Shown here one piece after another: positions 27,044-35,360 of a stretch of 64,000 nt of DNA (the stretch's first letter is position 1; every line of letters begins with the position of its first letter). The translations under genes were made by a program, and so were the position numbers. The notes under the pieces are model-generated. The model was not told the origin of the DNA. It saw only the letters and a list, made by a program, of their open reading frames with translations, and ran no database searches. Source of the stretch: SG8-30 sp963695155. GTDB lineage: Bacteria > Pseudomonadota > Gammaproteobacteria > Steroidobacterales > Steroidobacteraceae. The stretch lies in the NCBI GenBank assembly GCA_963695155.1, contig CAVOGD010000003.1:1-64000 (forward strand), in the 5' to 3' direction.

Positions 27044-28810
27044 CAGCCTCCTCACCACGTCCGCGAGTTCCGCCTTGAGGTCGTGCGGCGTGCGCTCGTC
27101 GTAGGAATCGAGATACTCGGCGACGTCCGCCATCTCGGTGCGCCAGTCCGCGGGTTCGATCGCCAGCAGCTCGTCGATCGTGCCGGGCGCGATGTCGAGG
27201 CCCTCGAGGTTCAGCGCCGCCGCGACCGGCATGCGGCCGATCGGCGTGTCGATGGCCGCGGCCTTGCCCTGGCAGCGGTCGATGATCCACTCCAGCACGC
27301 GCAGGTTCTCGCCGAAGCCGGGCCACAGGAACTTGCCGCCGGCGCCGCGGCGGAACCAGTTGACGTGGAAGACCTTCGGCGGGTGCTCCAGCTTGCCCGC
27401 GAACGACAGCCAGTGCGCCCAGTAGTCGCCGTAGTTGTAGCCGCAGAAGGGCTTCATGGCCATCGGGTCGCGACGCACGACGCCCACCTTGCCGGTGGCC
27501 GCAGCGGTGGTTTCGGAGGCGACCGAGGCGCCGACCAGGACGCCGTGCGACCAGTTGCGCGCCTCGTAGACGAGCGGCGCCAGCGTGCTGCGCCGTCCGC
27601 CGAACACGATGGCCGAGATCGGCACGCCGCCGGGCGCGTCGGCCATGGTCGAATAGCTGGGGTTCTGCCGGGCCGACACCGTGAACCGCGAATTGGGGTG
27701 GGCGGCCGGGCCGTTGGCGGGGTCGTAGGGCCGGCCCCGCCAGTCGATGGCCGGCGTGCCGTGCTCGAGGCCCTCCCACCACGGCTGGTTGTCCGCCGTG
27801 ACCGCGACGTTGGTGAAGATCGCGTCGTGGCAGATCATGTCGTAGGCGTGCTGGTTGGTGTGCGGGTTGGTGCCCGGCACCACGCCGAAGTAGCCGGCCT
27901 CGGGGTTGATCGCATACAGCCGGCCGTCCTCCCCGGGATGCAGCCAGGCGATGTCGTCGCCGACCGTCCAGACCTTCCAGCCCGGCATCGACTTGGGCGG
28001 GATCAGCATCGCCAGGTTGGTCTTGCCGCAGGCCGACGGGAAGGCGGCGGCGATGTAGTGGGTCTTGCCGGCCGGGTCCTCGAGTCCGACGATCAGCATG
28101 TGCTCGGCCATCCAGCCCTCGTCGCGCGCCTGCCAGCTCGCGATGCGCAGCGCGTGGCACTTCTTGCCGAGCAGCGCGTTGCCGCCGTAGCCGGAGCCGT
28201 AGCTCATGATGGTGAGGTCTTCCGGGAAGTGCATGATGTAGCGGCGGTCCGGGTCCAGCTCGCCGGTCGAGTGCAGGCCCTTGACGAAGGTGCCCTCGCG
28301 GCCGATGCGCTCCAGCGCCGCGCTGCCCATGCGCGTCATCAGCTTCATGTTGGCGGCCACGTAGGCGCTGTCGGTGATCTCCACGCCGCAGCGCGCATAC
28401 GGCGAGTCGATCGGCCCCATGCAGTAGGGCACCACATACAGCGTACGGCCGTGCATGCAGCCGCTGAACAGGTCGTGCATGAGCCGGCGCGCGTCCACCG
28501 GGTCCATCCAGTTGTTGTTGGGGCCGGCGTCGTGCGAATGGTGGGTGCAGACGAAGGTCAGGTGCTCGACGCGCGCCACGTCGGACGGGTTCGAGCGATG
28601 CAGGTAGCAGCGCGGGTGCGTCTCCTCGTTCAGCTTGAACAGGGTGCCGTCGGCCAGCATCTCGTCGACCAGTTGCTGGTATTCGGCGTCGGAGCCGTCG
28701 CACCAGTGGATGGTCTCGGCATCCGTGAGCGCGGCCACCTCGGCCACCCAGTCGGCGACGGCCTTGGGCGGGGTCATGGCGGCGGGGGTGCGACGCTGGG
28801 CGCTGGTCAT
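27041..28810 (-). CDS. pckG: Phosphoenolpyruvate carboxykinase (GTP)
   Basis: A 589-residue enzyme that decarboxylates and phosphorylates oxaloacetate to PEP for gluconeogenesis. Key parts: the PEP-side HWCDGSDAEYQQL, HPRCYLHRSNPSDVARVEHL, GYGGNALLGKKCHALRIASW, the P-loop AAFPSACGKTNLAMLIPP with the reactive Cys, ETGYF-type NPEAGYFGVVPGTN and the guanine-binding FCGYNYGDYWAHWL. These are specific to the GTP class (found in some gammaproteobacteria such as xanthomonads) rather than the ATP class of enterobacteria. Length is normal and the frame is intact. The stop TAG is the head of a REP. An AT-rich regulatory region separates it from the divergent helicase gene. Confidence 0.95.
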   Translation of the reverse strand: MTSAQRRTPAAMTPPKAVADWVAEVAALTDAETIHWCDGSDAEYQQLVDEMLADGTLFKLNEETHPRCYLHRSNPSDVARVEHLTFVCTHHSHDAGPNNNWMDPVDARRLMHDLFSGCMHGRTLYVVPYCMGPIDSPYARCGVEITDSAYVAANMKLMTRMGSAALERIGREGTFVKGLHSTGELDPDRRYIMHFPEDLTIMSYGSGYGGNALLGKKCHALRIASWQARDEGWMAEHMLIVGLEDPAGKTHYIAAAFPSACGKTNLAMLIPPKSMPGWKVWTVGDDIAWLHPGEDGRLYAINPEAGYFGVVPGTNPHTNQHAYDMICHDAIFTNVAVTADNQPWWEGLEHGTPAIDWRGRPYDPANGPAAHPNSRFTVSARQNPSYSTMADAPGGVPISAIVFGGRRSTLAPLVYEARNWSHGVLVGASVASETTAAATGKVGVVRRDPMAMKPFCGYNYGDYWAHWLSFAGKLEHPPKVFHVNWFRRGAGGKFLWPGFGENLRVLEWIIDRCQGKAAAIDTPIGRMPVAAALNLEGLDIAPGTIDELLAIEPADWRTEMADVAEYLDSYDERTPHDLKAELADVVRRL

Positions 28811-29225
28811 CCTGGTACCTCTGTCAGTGGGCTGACGAGCCGCCGAGGGAACGGTCCGGGGCTCGATGGAATGGCGTCATTATAGTTGGCGGGCCGCTGC
28901 GGGCGATGCAGGGCGGTGGGTCCCGCCGCAGGGGACGGGCGGCGCGGCGCCGCGATAAGCGCCAAATAAATAACATTAAAATAGTTCGTTAACATTATTG
29001 AAATAACAGATAACTAACTTGTAAATGGATTCACATTTTGCGTGTCCGGCCTGCAGCGGCCGCGGGAAATTCACGCATCGGCACGGGAACTCGCTGCCCC
29101 GCGCAGAGCGAGCCTCTTCTACACTGCGCGCGCGACATCCGGCGGGGCTCGATACGTGACTGACGACGGCTGGCGAAACACCTGCGACCGGGGCACCCGC
29201 GGCGGCCTTGCGCCCGCTTTCGGCC
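28811..29225. other. Divergent intergenic region with an AT-rich island
   Basis: This 415-bp gap between pckG and yoaA holds no gene. Bases 28962-29040 are strongly AT-rich in otherwise GC-rich DNA and contain TAACATTA twice (28971-28978, 28990-28997, 19 bp apart) and further TAAC repeats. It may be a promoter/operator region for one or both divergent genes. The rest is GC-rich with nothing I recognise. Confidence 0.6.
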
Positions 29226-31190
29226 ATGGGTGAGTTCGCGCGCCTGCTCGGCCCGCACGGCCCGGTCGCGCAGGCCGTGCCCGACTTCGAGACGCGCCAC
29301 GAGCAGCAGGTCATGGCCGACTGGGTCGGCGAGGCGCTGGGCGCGCGCTCGGTGCTGGCGGTCGAGGCCGGCACGGGCATCGGCAAGACCTTCGCGTACC
29401 TGGTGCCCGCGCTGCTGTCGGGCCGCCACGTGATCGTCTCCACCGGCACGCGCACGCTGCAGGACCAGCTCTACCATCGCGACCTGCCGATGCTGGCCAA
29501 GGCGCTCGGGCGGCCCGTGCGCGTGGCGCTGCTGAAGGGCCGCGCCAACTACCTGTGCAAGCACCGGCTCGGGCTCGCGGAGCAGACGCGCACGCTGCCC
29601 GGCTTCGCGTCGCCGTCGCTGAAGGCCCTGCGCAAGGTGCGCAAGTGGGCGGGCGTGACGCGTTCCGGCGACGTCGCCGAGCTGAGCGGCGTGCGCGACA
29701 ACGACCCGGTGCTGGCGGCGGTCACCTCGACGCGCGAGAACTGCCTGGGCAACGAGTGCGCCGAGTATTCGCGCTGCCACGTGGTGATCGCGCGGCGCGA
29801 GGCGCAGGCGGCCGACATCGTGGTGGTCAACCATCACCTGCTGCTGGCCGACCTGGCGCTCAAGGAGGAGGGCTTCGGCGAATTGCTGCCCGGCACCGAT
29901 GCCGTGATCCTGGACGAGGCCCACCAGGTCCCGGACGTGGCCGCGCAGTTCTTCGGGCTGGCGGTCAGCAGCCGCCAGGGCGGCGCGCTGGCGCGCGACA
30001 CGCTGGCCGAAATGGCTCGCGCCGGGCACACGGAGGCGGGGCTGCGCGAGCAGCTGGCCGCGGTCGAGGACGGCTTTGCGCAGGCGCTGGCCGCCGTGCG
30101 CGGCGGCGGCGAGCGCATCGAGTGGGACGCCCTGGGGGACGCGTTCATCGAGGCGCTGCACGCGGCCGGGCGGGCGGTCGAGGCGCTGGCGGACGGCCTC
30201 GCCGACACCGGCAGCGACGACGCGGGCCTCAGGCAGTGCACGCGCCGCGCCAGGTCGCTGGCCGACTCGCTGACGCGGCTGCTCGACTTCGCGCCCGAGG
30301 ACGGCGTGCGCTGGGTCGAGGTGAGCGGCCGCGCGTTCACGGCGAACTTCAGCCCGTTCGAGGTGGCCGACCGGCTGCGCGAACTGATGCAGGCGCGCGC
30401 CTGCGCATGGATCTTCACGTCCGCGACGCTGGCCGTCGGCGAGGACTTCACGCACTTCACCGGCCGGGTCGGCGCCCCCGACGCGCGCACGCTGCGCGTC
30501 GCCAGCCCGTTCGACTTCGAGCGGCAGTCGCTCCTGTACCTGCCCGGCGGCATGCCGGAGCCGTCCGACCGCAAGCACACCGCGGCGGTCGTGGCCACCG
30601 CGTTGCCGCTGGTCGAGGCCGCCGGCGGGCGCACCTTCCTGCTGTTCACCAGCCATCGCGCGCTCAAGGAGGCGGCCCGCTTGCTGCGCTCGCTGGACGA
30701 CTTCGAGCAGCGCTACACGCTGCTGGTGCAGGGCGAGGCGCCGCGCGAGAGCCTGCTCGCGCGCTTCCGCGAGCTGGATGGCGCGGTCCTGCTCGGCACC
30801 TCGAGCTTCTGGGAGGGCGTGGACGTGCGCGGCCCGGCGCTGGCGGTGGTCGTCATCGACAAGCTGCCGTTCGCCGCGCCCGACGACCCGCTGCTGCGGG
30901 CGCGGCTGGAGGGCATCCGGCGTCGCGGCGGCAATCCGTTCTTCGAGTACCAGGTGCCGCAGGCCGTGCTGGCGCTCAAGCAGGGCTTCGGCCGGCTGAT
31001 CCGCGACCGCGAGGATTTCGGGGTCGTGGCGATCTGCGACCCGCGCTTGCGCACCCGCGGCTACGGCCGGCTGTTCGTGCAATCGCTGCCGCCGGCCCGC
31101 ATCATCGAGGACGGCGACGAGGCCGCCCGGTTCCTGGCCAGGCGACTGGCTGAAGCCGGGCTCGGGCCACGCGCGAAGGGGACGACGTGA
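29226..31190 (+). CDS. yoaA: DinG/YoaA-family ATP-dependent DNA helicase
   Basis: A 654-residue superfamily 2 helicase of the XPD-like iron-sulfur group. Walker A is EAGTGIGKTFAYLVPALLSG; the four FeS-cluster cysteines are in NYLCKHRL and ENCLGNECAEYSRC; DEAH is in VILDEAHQVPD. Late motifs LLFTSHRALKEAARLL, GTSSFWEGVDVRGPALAVVV and QGFGRLIRDREDFG are all intact. In enterobacteria YoaA helps repair stalled replication forks with the chi subunit of polymerase III. The start is ATG 29226 (MGEFARLLG); a few upstream codons are possible. It overlaps tsaB by 4 bp (GTGA), an arrangement common in gammaproteobacteria. Confidence 0.9.
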   Translation: MGEFARLLGPHGPVAQAVPDFETRHEQQVMADWVGEALGARSVLAVEAGTGIGKTFAYLVPALLSGRHVIVSTGTRTLQDQLYHRDLPMLAKALGRPVRVALLKGRANYLCKHRLGLAEQTRTLPGFASPSLKALRKVRKWAGVTRSGDVAELSGVRDNDPVLAAVTSTRENCLGNECAEYSRCHVVIARREAQAADIVVVNHHLLLADLALKEEGFGELLPGTDAVILDEAHQVPDVAAQFFGLAVSSRQGGALARDTLAEMARAGHTEAGLREQLAAVEDGFAQALAAVRGGGERIEWDALGDAFIEALHAAGRAVEALADGLADTGSDDAGLRQCTRRARSLADSLTRLLDFAPEDGVRWVEVSGRAFTANFSPFEVADRLRELMQARACAWIFTSATLAVGEDFTHFTGRVGAPDARTLRVASPFDFERQSLLYLPGGMPEPSDRKHTAAVVATALPLVEAAGGRTFLLFTSHRALKEAARLLRSLDDFEQRYTLLVQGEAPRESLLARFRELDGAVLLGTSSFWEGVDVRGPALAVVVIDKLPFAAPDDPLLRARLEGIRRRGGNPFFEYQVPQAVLALKQGFGRLIRDREDFGVVAICDPRLRTRGYGRLFVQSLPPARIIEDGDEAARFLARRLAEAGLGPRAKGTT

Positions 31191-31873
31191 AGATCCTGGC
31201 ACTGGACACGGCGACCGAGGCCTGCTCGGCGGCATTGCTGGTGGACGGCGCCGTCTGCGAGCGCTACGAGGTGCTCGGGCGCGGCCATGCCGAGCGATTG
31301 CTGCCCATGGTGCGGGAGGTGCTGGCCGAGGGCGGAGTGGCGCTCGGCGCGCTCGATGCGATCGCCTTCGGGCGCGGCCCCGGCGGCTTCACGGGACTGC
31401 GCATCGCGGCGGGCGTCACGCAGGGGCTGGCCTTCGGCGCCGGGCTGCCGGTCGCGCCCGTGTCGAACCTGGCGGCGCTGGCGGCGCGCGCCGCCACGCA
31501 CCACGCCGCGCGGCACGTGGTCGCCTGCCTCGATGCGCGCATGGCGCAGGTGTACTGGGCGCCGTTCGACTGTGCGGATGCGGCCGCGCCGGTCGCGCTC
31601 GGCCAGGAGCGGGTCGCGGACCCCGAGGCGCTGCGCCTGCCGGCCGGCGCCGAGCGCTGGTTCGGCGCGGGGCACGGCTTCGCCGGCTACCCGGCGCTGC
31701 GCGCGCTGCTGGGTGCGCGCCTCGCGGATTGCGATCCAGAGCTGCTGCCGCATGCACGCGAGATCGCGCTGATCGGCGCGGCGGCCTTTGCGGCCGGCAG
31801 GACGGTCCCCGCGGAACAGGCCGTGCCGGTGTACCTGCGCGACGACGTGGCGCACCGCAGCGGCGGGCGCTGA
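31187..31873 (+). CDS. tsaB: TsaB, tRNA threonylcarbamoyladenosine synthesis scaffold
   Basis: A 228-residue ASKHA-fold protein with ILALDTATEACSAALLVDG at the N terminus and the conserved GRGPGGFTGLRIAAGVTQGL and SNLAALAARA segments. It partners TsaD (and TsaE) in making t6A37 of tRNAs reading ANN codons and has no zinc site of its own. GTG 31187 overlaps the helicase stop, so it is translation-coupled. The stop codon TGA is directly followed by GGAGGGGTCAG, the start of a REP cluster. Length and frame are normal. Confidence 0.92.
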   Translation: MKILALDTATEACSAALLVDGAVCERYEVLGRGHAERLLPMVREVLAEGGVALGALDAIAFGRGPGGFTGLRIAAGVTQGLAFGAGLPVAPVSNLAALAARAATHHAARHVVACLDARMAQVYWAPFDCADAAAPVALGQERVADPEALRLPAGAERWFGAGHGFAGYPALRALLGARLADCDPELLPHAREIALIGAAAFAAGRTVPAEQAVPVYLRDDVAHRSGGR

Positions 31874-32109
31874 GGAGGGGTCAGACCCCAGAGCGGGTCA
31901 GACCCCGGTAGTCGTGGCGGCGCAGTGCTGTCGTCATCGGGGCCGGAGGGGTCAGACCCCAAAGCGGGTCAGACCCCATAGCGGGGCAGACCCCATAGCG
32001 GGGCAGACCCCATAGCGGGGCAGACCCCAAAGCGGGGCGGACGCCAGCTGCGTGATTGACGCCGCCTGCCTGATTGGGGTCTGACCCTTCCAGGGTCTGA
32101 CCCCTCCTA
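31873..32109. repeat. REP cluster with 17-nt tandem repeats between tsaB and phoB
   Basis: Two REP pairs, then at about 31973-32036 a tandem run of four units of about AGACCCCATAGCGGGGC (17 nt; the last is AAAGCGGGGC), a local expansion of one REP half (GGTCAGACCCC became GGGCAGACCCC). Two GGGTCTGACCC units (32076-32107) end the array 10 bp before phoB. Confidence 0.88.
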
Positions 32110-32113
32110 TAAT
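32108..32113 (+). promoter_or_regulatory. -10 element TATAAT of phoB at the REP edge
   Basis: A perfect TATAAT begins at the last bases of a REP (CCTCCTATAAT). It lies six bases before the phoB ATG, so transcription would start at or near the ATG itself, giving a leaderless mRNA. No -35 or Pho box is seen upstream; that space is repeat sequence. Confidence 0.45.
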
Positions 32114-32119
32114 GTTTGC

Positions 32120-32818
32120 ATGGCGGCCGCGAAACACATCCTGATCGTCGAAGACGAGCAGCCGATCCGCGAGATGATCGCGTTCTCGCTGAGGCGCGCC
32201 GGCTTCGACGCCGATGAGGCCGCCGACTGCCGCGGCGCGCTCGCGCGCATCGCAGATCGCCGGCCCGATCTCGTGATCGTGGACTGGATGCTGCCGGACA
32301 TGAGCGGACTGGAGCTGACGCGCAAGCTGAAGCGTGACCCCGCGACGCGGGATCTGCCGGTCATCATGCTGACCGCGCGGGCGGCCGAGCACGACAAGGT
32401 CAGCGGCCTCGACAGCGGCGCCGACGACTACGTCACCAAGCCGTTCGCCGCGCGTGAACTGGTGGCGCGCATCAATGCGGTGCTGCGCCGCGCCGTGCCG
32501 GGCGGCCCGGACGGGCTGGTGCGCTTCGACAAGCTGGTGCTGGACGCGGGTGCGCAGCGGATCACGGCCGGCAAGCAGCCCGTGGCGCTCGGCCCGACCG
32601 AGTACCGGCTGCTCTCGTACATGATGTGCCATCCCGACCTGGTGCTGTCGCGCGGCCAGCTGCTCGACCGGGTGTGGGGCGGCAATGCCTACCCGGACGA
32701 GCGCACGGTGGACGTGCACATCCGGCGCGTGCGCAAGGCGCTCGAAGCCTCGGGCTGCGACCGCTACATACAGACGGTGCGCGGAGCGGGCTATCGTTTT
32801 TCTGCGATGGAGACCTGA
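32120..32818 (+). CDS. phoB: Phosphate regulon response regulator PhoB
   Basis: A 232-residue OmpR-type regulator. The receiver domain has ILIVEDEQPIREMI, the phospho-acceptor in LVIVDWMLPDMSG and Lys in YVTKPFAARELVARI; the winged helix has LGPTEYRLLSYMM, LSRGQLLDRVWGGNAYPDER and VRGAGYRFSA. The match to PhoB is clear at the DWMLPD and GGNAYPDERTVDVHIRR segments. It binds Pho boxes, two of which are visible at pstS and pstC. phoR follows with a 3-bp gap, as in most gammaproteobacteria. No Shine-Dalgarno is seen because the -10 lies directly before the ATG. Confidence 0.94.
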   Translation: MAAAKHILIVEDEQPIREMIAFSLRRAGFDADEAADCRGALARIADRRPDLVIVDWMLPDMSGLELTRKLKRDPATRDLPVIMLTARAAEHDKVSGLDSGADDYVTKPFAARELVARINAVLRRAVPGGPDGLVRFDKLVLDAGAQRITAGKQPVALGPTEYRLLSYMMCHPDLVLSRGQLLDRVWGGNAYPDERTVDVHIRRVRKALEASGCDRYIQTVRGAGYRFSAMET

Positions 32819-32821
32819 CAC

Positions 32822-34114
32822 GTGAGTCCTGCCTGGATGTTCGCGCTCGGCCGGCTGTTCGCGGCGCTCGCCATCGCCGTGGCCGGCGGCCTGGTCTTCG
32901 GCCGCATCGACCTGTGGCTGCTGGCGGTGCTGGCGGCGTATCTGGTGCTGCAACTGGTCAACCTGTACCGCGTGCAGCGCTGGCTGCGGCATCGCAACGA
33001 GCAGAGCCCGCCGGACATCGGCGGCGTCTGGGGCGACCTGATCGCGCTGATCGGACGCATCCACCGGCGCAAGAAGTTCCACAAGCGGCGCGTCATCGAG
33101 GTGCTGCGCGAGTTCCGGCGGCTGACCTCCGCGCTGCCGGAAGGCGTCGTGCTGCTGTCGCGCGAGCGCGAGATCGTGTGGTTCAACCGCGCCGCCGAGC
33201 GCATGCTGGGCCTGCGGCGCAAGATCGACTTCGGCATGCGCATCGCGAACCTGCTGCGCCAGCCGGAGTTCACGCGCTACCTGGAAGGCCGGCAGCACGC
33301 GACGCCGGTCGTGGTGCGCTGGGCCCGGCCCGAGGAGCGGTTCCTGGCCTGCCACCTCGCGACGGCCGGCGCGCAGCAGCTGCTGCTGGTGCGCGACGTC
33401 ACGCGTGAAGTGCGCGTCGAGGCGATGCGCAAGGACTTCGTCGCCAACGCCTCGCACGAGCTGCGCTCGCCGCTGACCGTCATTTCGGGCTATCTCGACC
33501 AGCTGGGGGACGACCCTGCAGCGCCGGGCGCCTGGCGGACGCCGGTGGCGGAGATGCAGCGCCAGGCCGAGCGCATGCGGCTGATCGTGCAGGACCTGCT
33601 GGAACTGTCGCGGCTCGAGGCCTCGGGCCAGGAGGCTGCGCGCGAGCCGGTGGACGTCGCCATGCTCGTCGAGCGGGTGCGCAGCGAGTGCGCGGCGGGC
33701 GACCTCGGCCGCCGCACGATCGGCGTGCAGATCGAGTCGCAGGCAGCGCTGCTGGGCAGCATGCAGGAACTGCACTCGGTGGTCGCCAACCTGGTGTCGA
33801 ATGCCGTCAAGTACACGCCGGTCGACGGCGCGGTGCGGATCCGCTGGTGGACCGACGTGCACGGCGGGCACCTGGCGGTGACCGACAACGGCACCGGCAT
33901 AGCGCCCGAGCACCTGCCGCGGCTCACCGAGCGCTTCTACCGCGTGGACAAGGGCCGCTCGCGCGGCGCGGGCGGCTCCGGGCTCGGCCTGGCCATCGTC
34001 AAGCATGGGCTGCAGCGCCACGGCGGGCGGCTCGCCATCGCCAGCATCGAGGGCCGGGGTTCCACGTTCACCTGCCATTTTCCGTCCAGCCGCCTAGGCG
34101 CCGAGCCCGGCTGA
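32822..34114 (+). CDS. phoR: Phosphate regulon sensor histidine kinase PhoR
   Basis: A 430-residue kinase with a short N-terminal membrane hairpin (about 5-48), a linker with charged residues (RRKKFHKRRVIEVLREFRRL), a PAS domain (ALPEGVVLLSREREIVWFNR) and the kinase core: H-box KDFVANASHELRSPLTVISG, N-box NLVSNAVKYTPVDG, and G-boxes DNGTGIAPEHLPRL and GGSGLGLAIVKHGL. PhoR reads phosphate supply through PstSCAB and PhoU and phosphorylates PhoB. The GTG at 32822 is 3 bp from the phoB stop. Frame intact. The pst genes are downstream. Confidence 0.94.
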   Translation: MSPAWMFALGRLFAALAIAVAGGLVFGRIDLWLLAVLAAYLVLQLVNLYRVQRWLRHRNEQSPPDIGGVWGDLIALIGRIHRRKKFHKRRVIEVLREFRRLTSALPEGVVLLSREREIVWFNRAAERMLGLRRKIDFGMRIANLLRQPEFTRYLEGRQHATPVVVRWARPEERFLACHLATAGAQQLLLVRDVTREVRVEAMRKDFVANASHELRSPLTVISGYLDQLGDDPAAPGAWRTPVAEMQRQAERMRLIVQDLLELSRLEASGQEAAREPVDVAMLVERVRSECAAGDLGRRTIGVQIESQAALLGSMQELHSVVANLVSNAVKYTPVDGAVRIRWWTDVHGGHLAVTDNGTGIAPEHLPRLTERFYRVDKGRSRGAGGSGLGLAIVKHGLQRHGGRLAIASIEGRGSTFTCHFPSSRLGAEPG

Positions 34115-34138
34115 GGCGACCGGCCGTCACGGCGGCCG

Positions 34139-34173
34139 CTGACGCATTCCTGTAACAAACCGCCGTTATTCTG
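34139..34173 (+). promoter_or_regulatory. Pho-box promoter of pstS
   Basis: CTGACGC-ATTC-CTGTAAC (34139-34156) is a Pho box: two 7-mers with an 11-bp period, the second perfect. TTATTC/TATTCT follows 11 bases later as the -10 (34168-34173), the spacing of PhoB-activated promoters. The first half has two mismatches. Confidence 0.65.
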
Positions 34174-34250
34174 TGCTGGTTCCATGAACCGGCGCGGCGC
34201 CCCGATGCCCCGTGCCGGCGGATCAGGACGCAAGTAAGCGGAGGACGAGC

Positions 34251-35301
34251 ATGTTCAGGATTGCATTGATCACGATGGCCGCGGCCGGCGCACTGCTGAC
34301 GGTCGCCGCCCAGGCACAGGGCGCGCGCGACTACATCACTATCGCGGGCTCCTCGACCGTATTTCCGTTCTCGTCGGCGGTCGCCGAGCAGTTCGGCCGC
34401 GGCTCCAGTTTCCGCACGCCCAAGGTGGAAAGCGTCGGCACCGGCGGCGGACTGAAGCTGTTCTGCCAGGGCGTCGGCCCGCAGCATACCGACGTGGCCA
34501 ATGCCTCGCGCCGCATCAAGGCCTCCGAGGTGGCGGATTGCCAGAAGAACGGCGTGCGCGAGATCGTCGAGGTGAAGATCGGTTTCGACGGCATCGTGCT
34601 GGCCAATGCCAAGGCGGCTCCGACCTACCGTCTGACGCGCAAGGAACTGTACGTGGCGCTGGCCAAGCAGGTGCCGGATCCGGCCAACCCGACGCGGCTG
34701 GTGGACAACCCGTACAAGACCTGGCGACAGGTCAACAAGGCGCTGCCGGACGTGCGCATCGAGGTGCTCGGTCCGCCGCCGACCTCGGGTACGCGCGACG
34801 CCTTCAACGAGCTGGTCATGGAAAAGGGCTGCAAGGCTTACCCCTGGATCAAGGAACTCAAGGACGTGGACGAGAGCCGCTTCAAGCGCGTCTGCACGCA
34901 GTTGCGCGAGGATGGCGGCTACGTCGAGGCCGGCGAGAACGACAACCTGATCGTGCAGAAGCTCGAGGCCAATCCGCGGGCGCTGGGCATCTTCGGGTTC
35001 AGCTTCCTCGAGGAGAACCTCAACAAGCTGCACGGCTCGCTCATCGAGGACACGGCGCCGACTGTTCGAGAGCATCGCCGTCGGATGCCTACCCGGTCTC
35101 GCGCTCGATGTACTTGTACGTCAAGAAGGCGCATGTGGGCGTCATTCCCGGGAATCGCGGGAGTTCATCGCCGAGTTCACCAGCGAGAAGGCGATGGGCG
35201 ACGAGGGCTACCTCGCCGACAAGGGCCTGATCCCGCTGCCGAAGGCGCAGCGTGAGAAGGTCCGCAAGGACGCCGCGGCGCTGGCCTTGCTCAAGCTCTG
35301 A
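34251..35301 (+). CDS. pstS: Phosphate-binding periplasmic protein PstS (frame breaks near the C terminus)
   Basis: Start ATG 34251 with GGAGGACGAGC before it, then a signal peptide (MFRIALITMAAAGALLTVAA). Mature-protein motifs YITIAGSSTVFPFSSAVAEQ, VESVGTGGGLKLFCQG and PPPTSGTRDAFNELV form the phosphate cleft, so this is PstS or its close SphX-type relative. Four extra bases at about 35064, 35080, 35153 and 35157 break the last quarter; corrected, it reads ...YPVSRSMYLYVKKAHVGVIP and EFIAEFTSEKAMGDEGYLAD and ends at TGA 35299-35301, giving about 345 residues. No other damage is seen. A Pho box precedes it. It lies away from pstCAB, with the porin and phoU genes after it. Confidence 0.85.
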
Positions 35302-35360
35302 GCGGCAGGACCTCGACAGTGATCACGAATATACACAACGCGATAACCAGGAAAATCCCC

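Noticed and set aside
28962..29040. Replication origin or DnaA-box region
   Set aside because: AT-rich but no TTATCCACA-type boxes, and no dnaA, dnaN or gidA genes are nearby.
31873..32109. CRISPR array
   Set aside because: Repeats are short palindromes without equal spacers, present at many loci, with no cas genes in the window.
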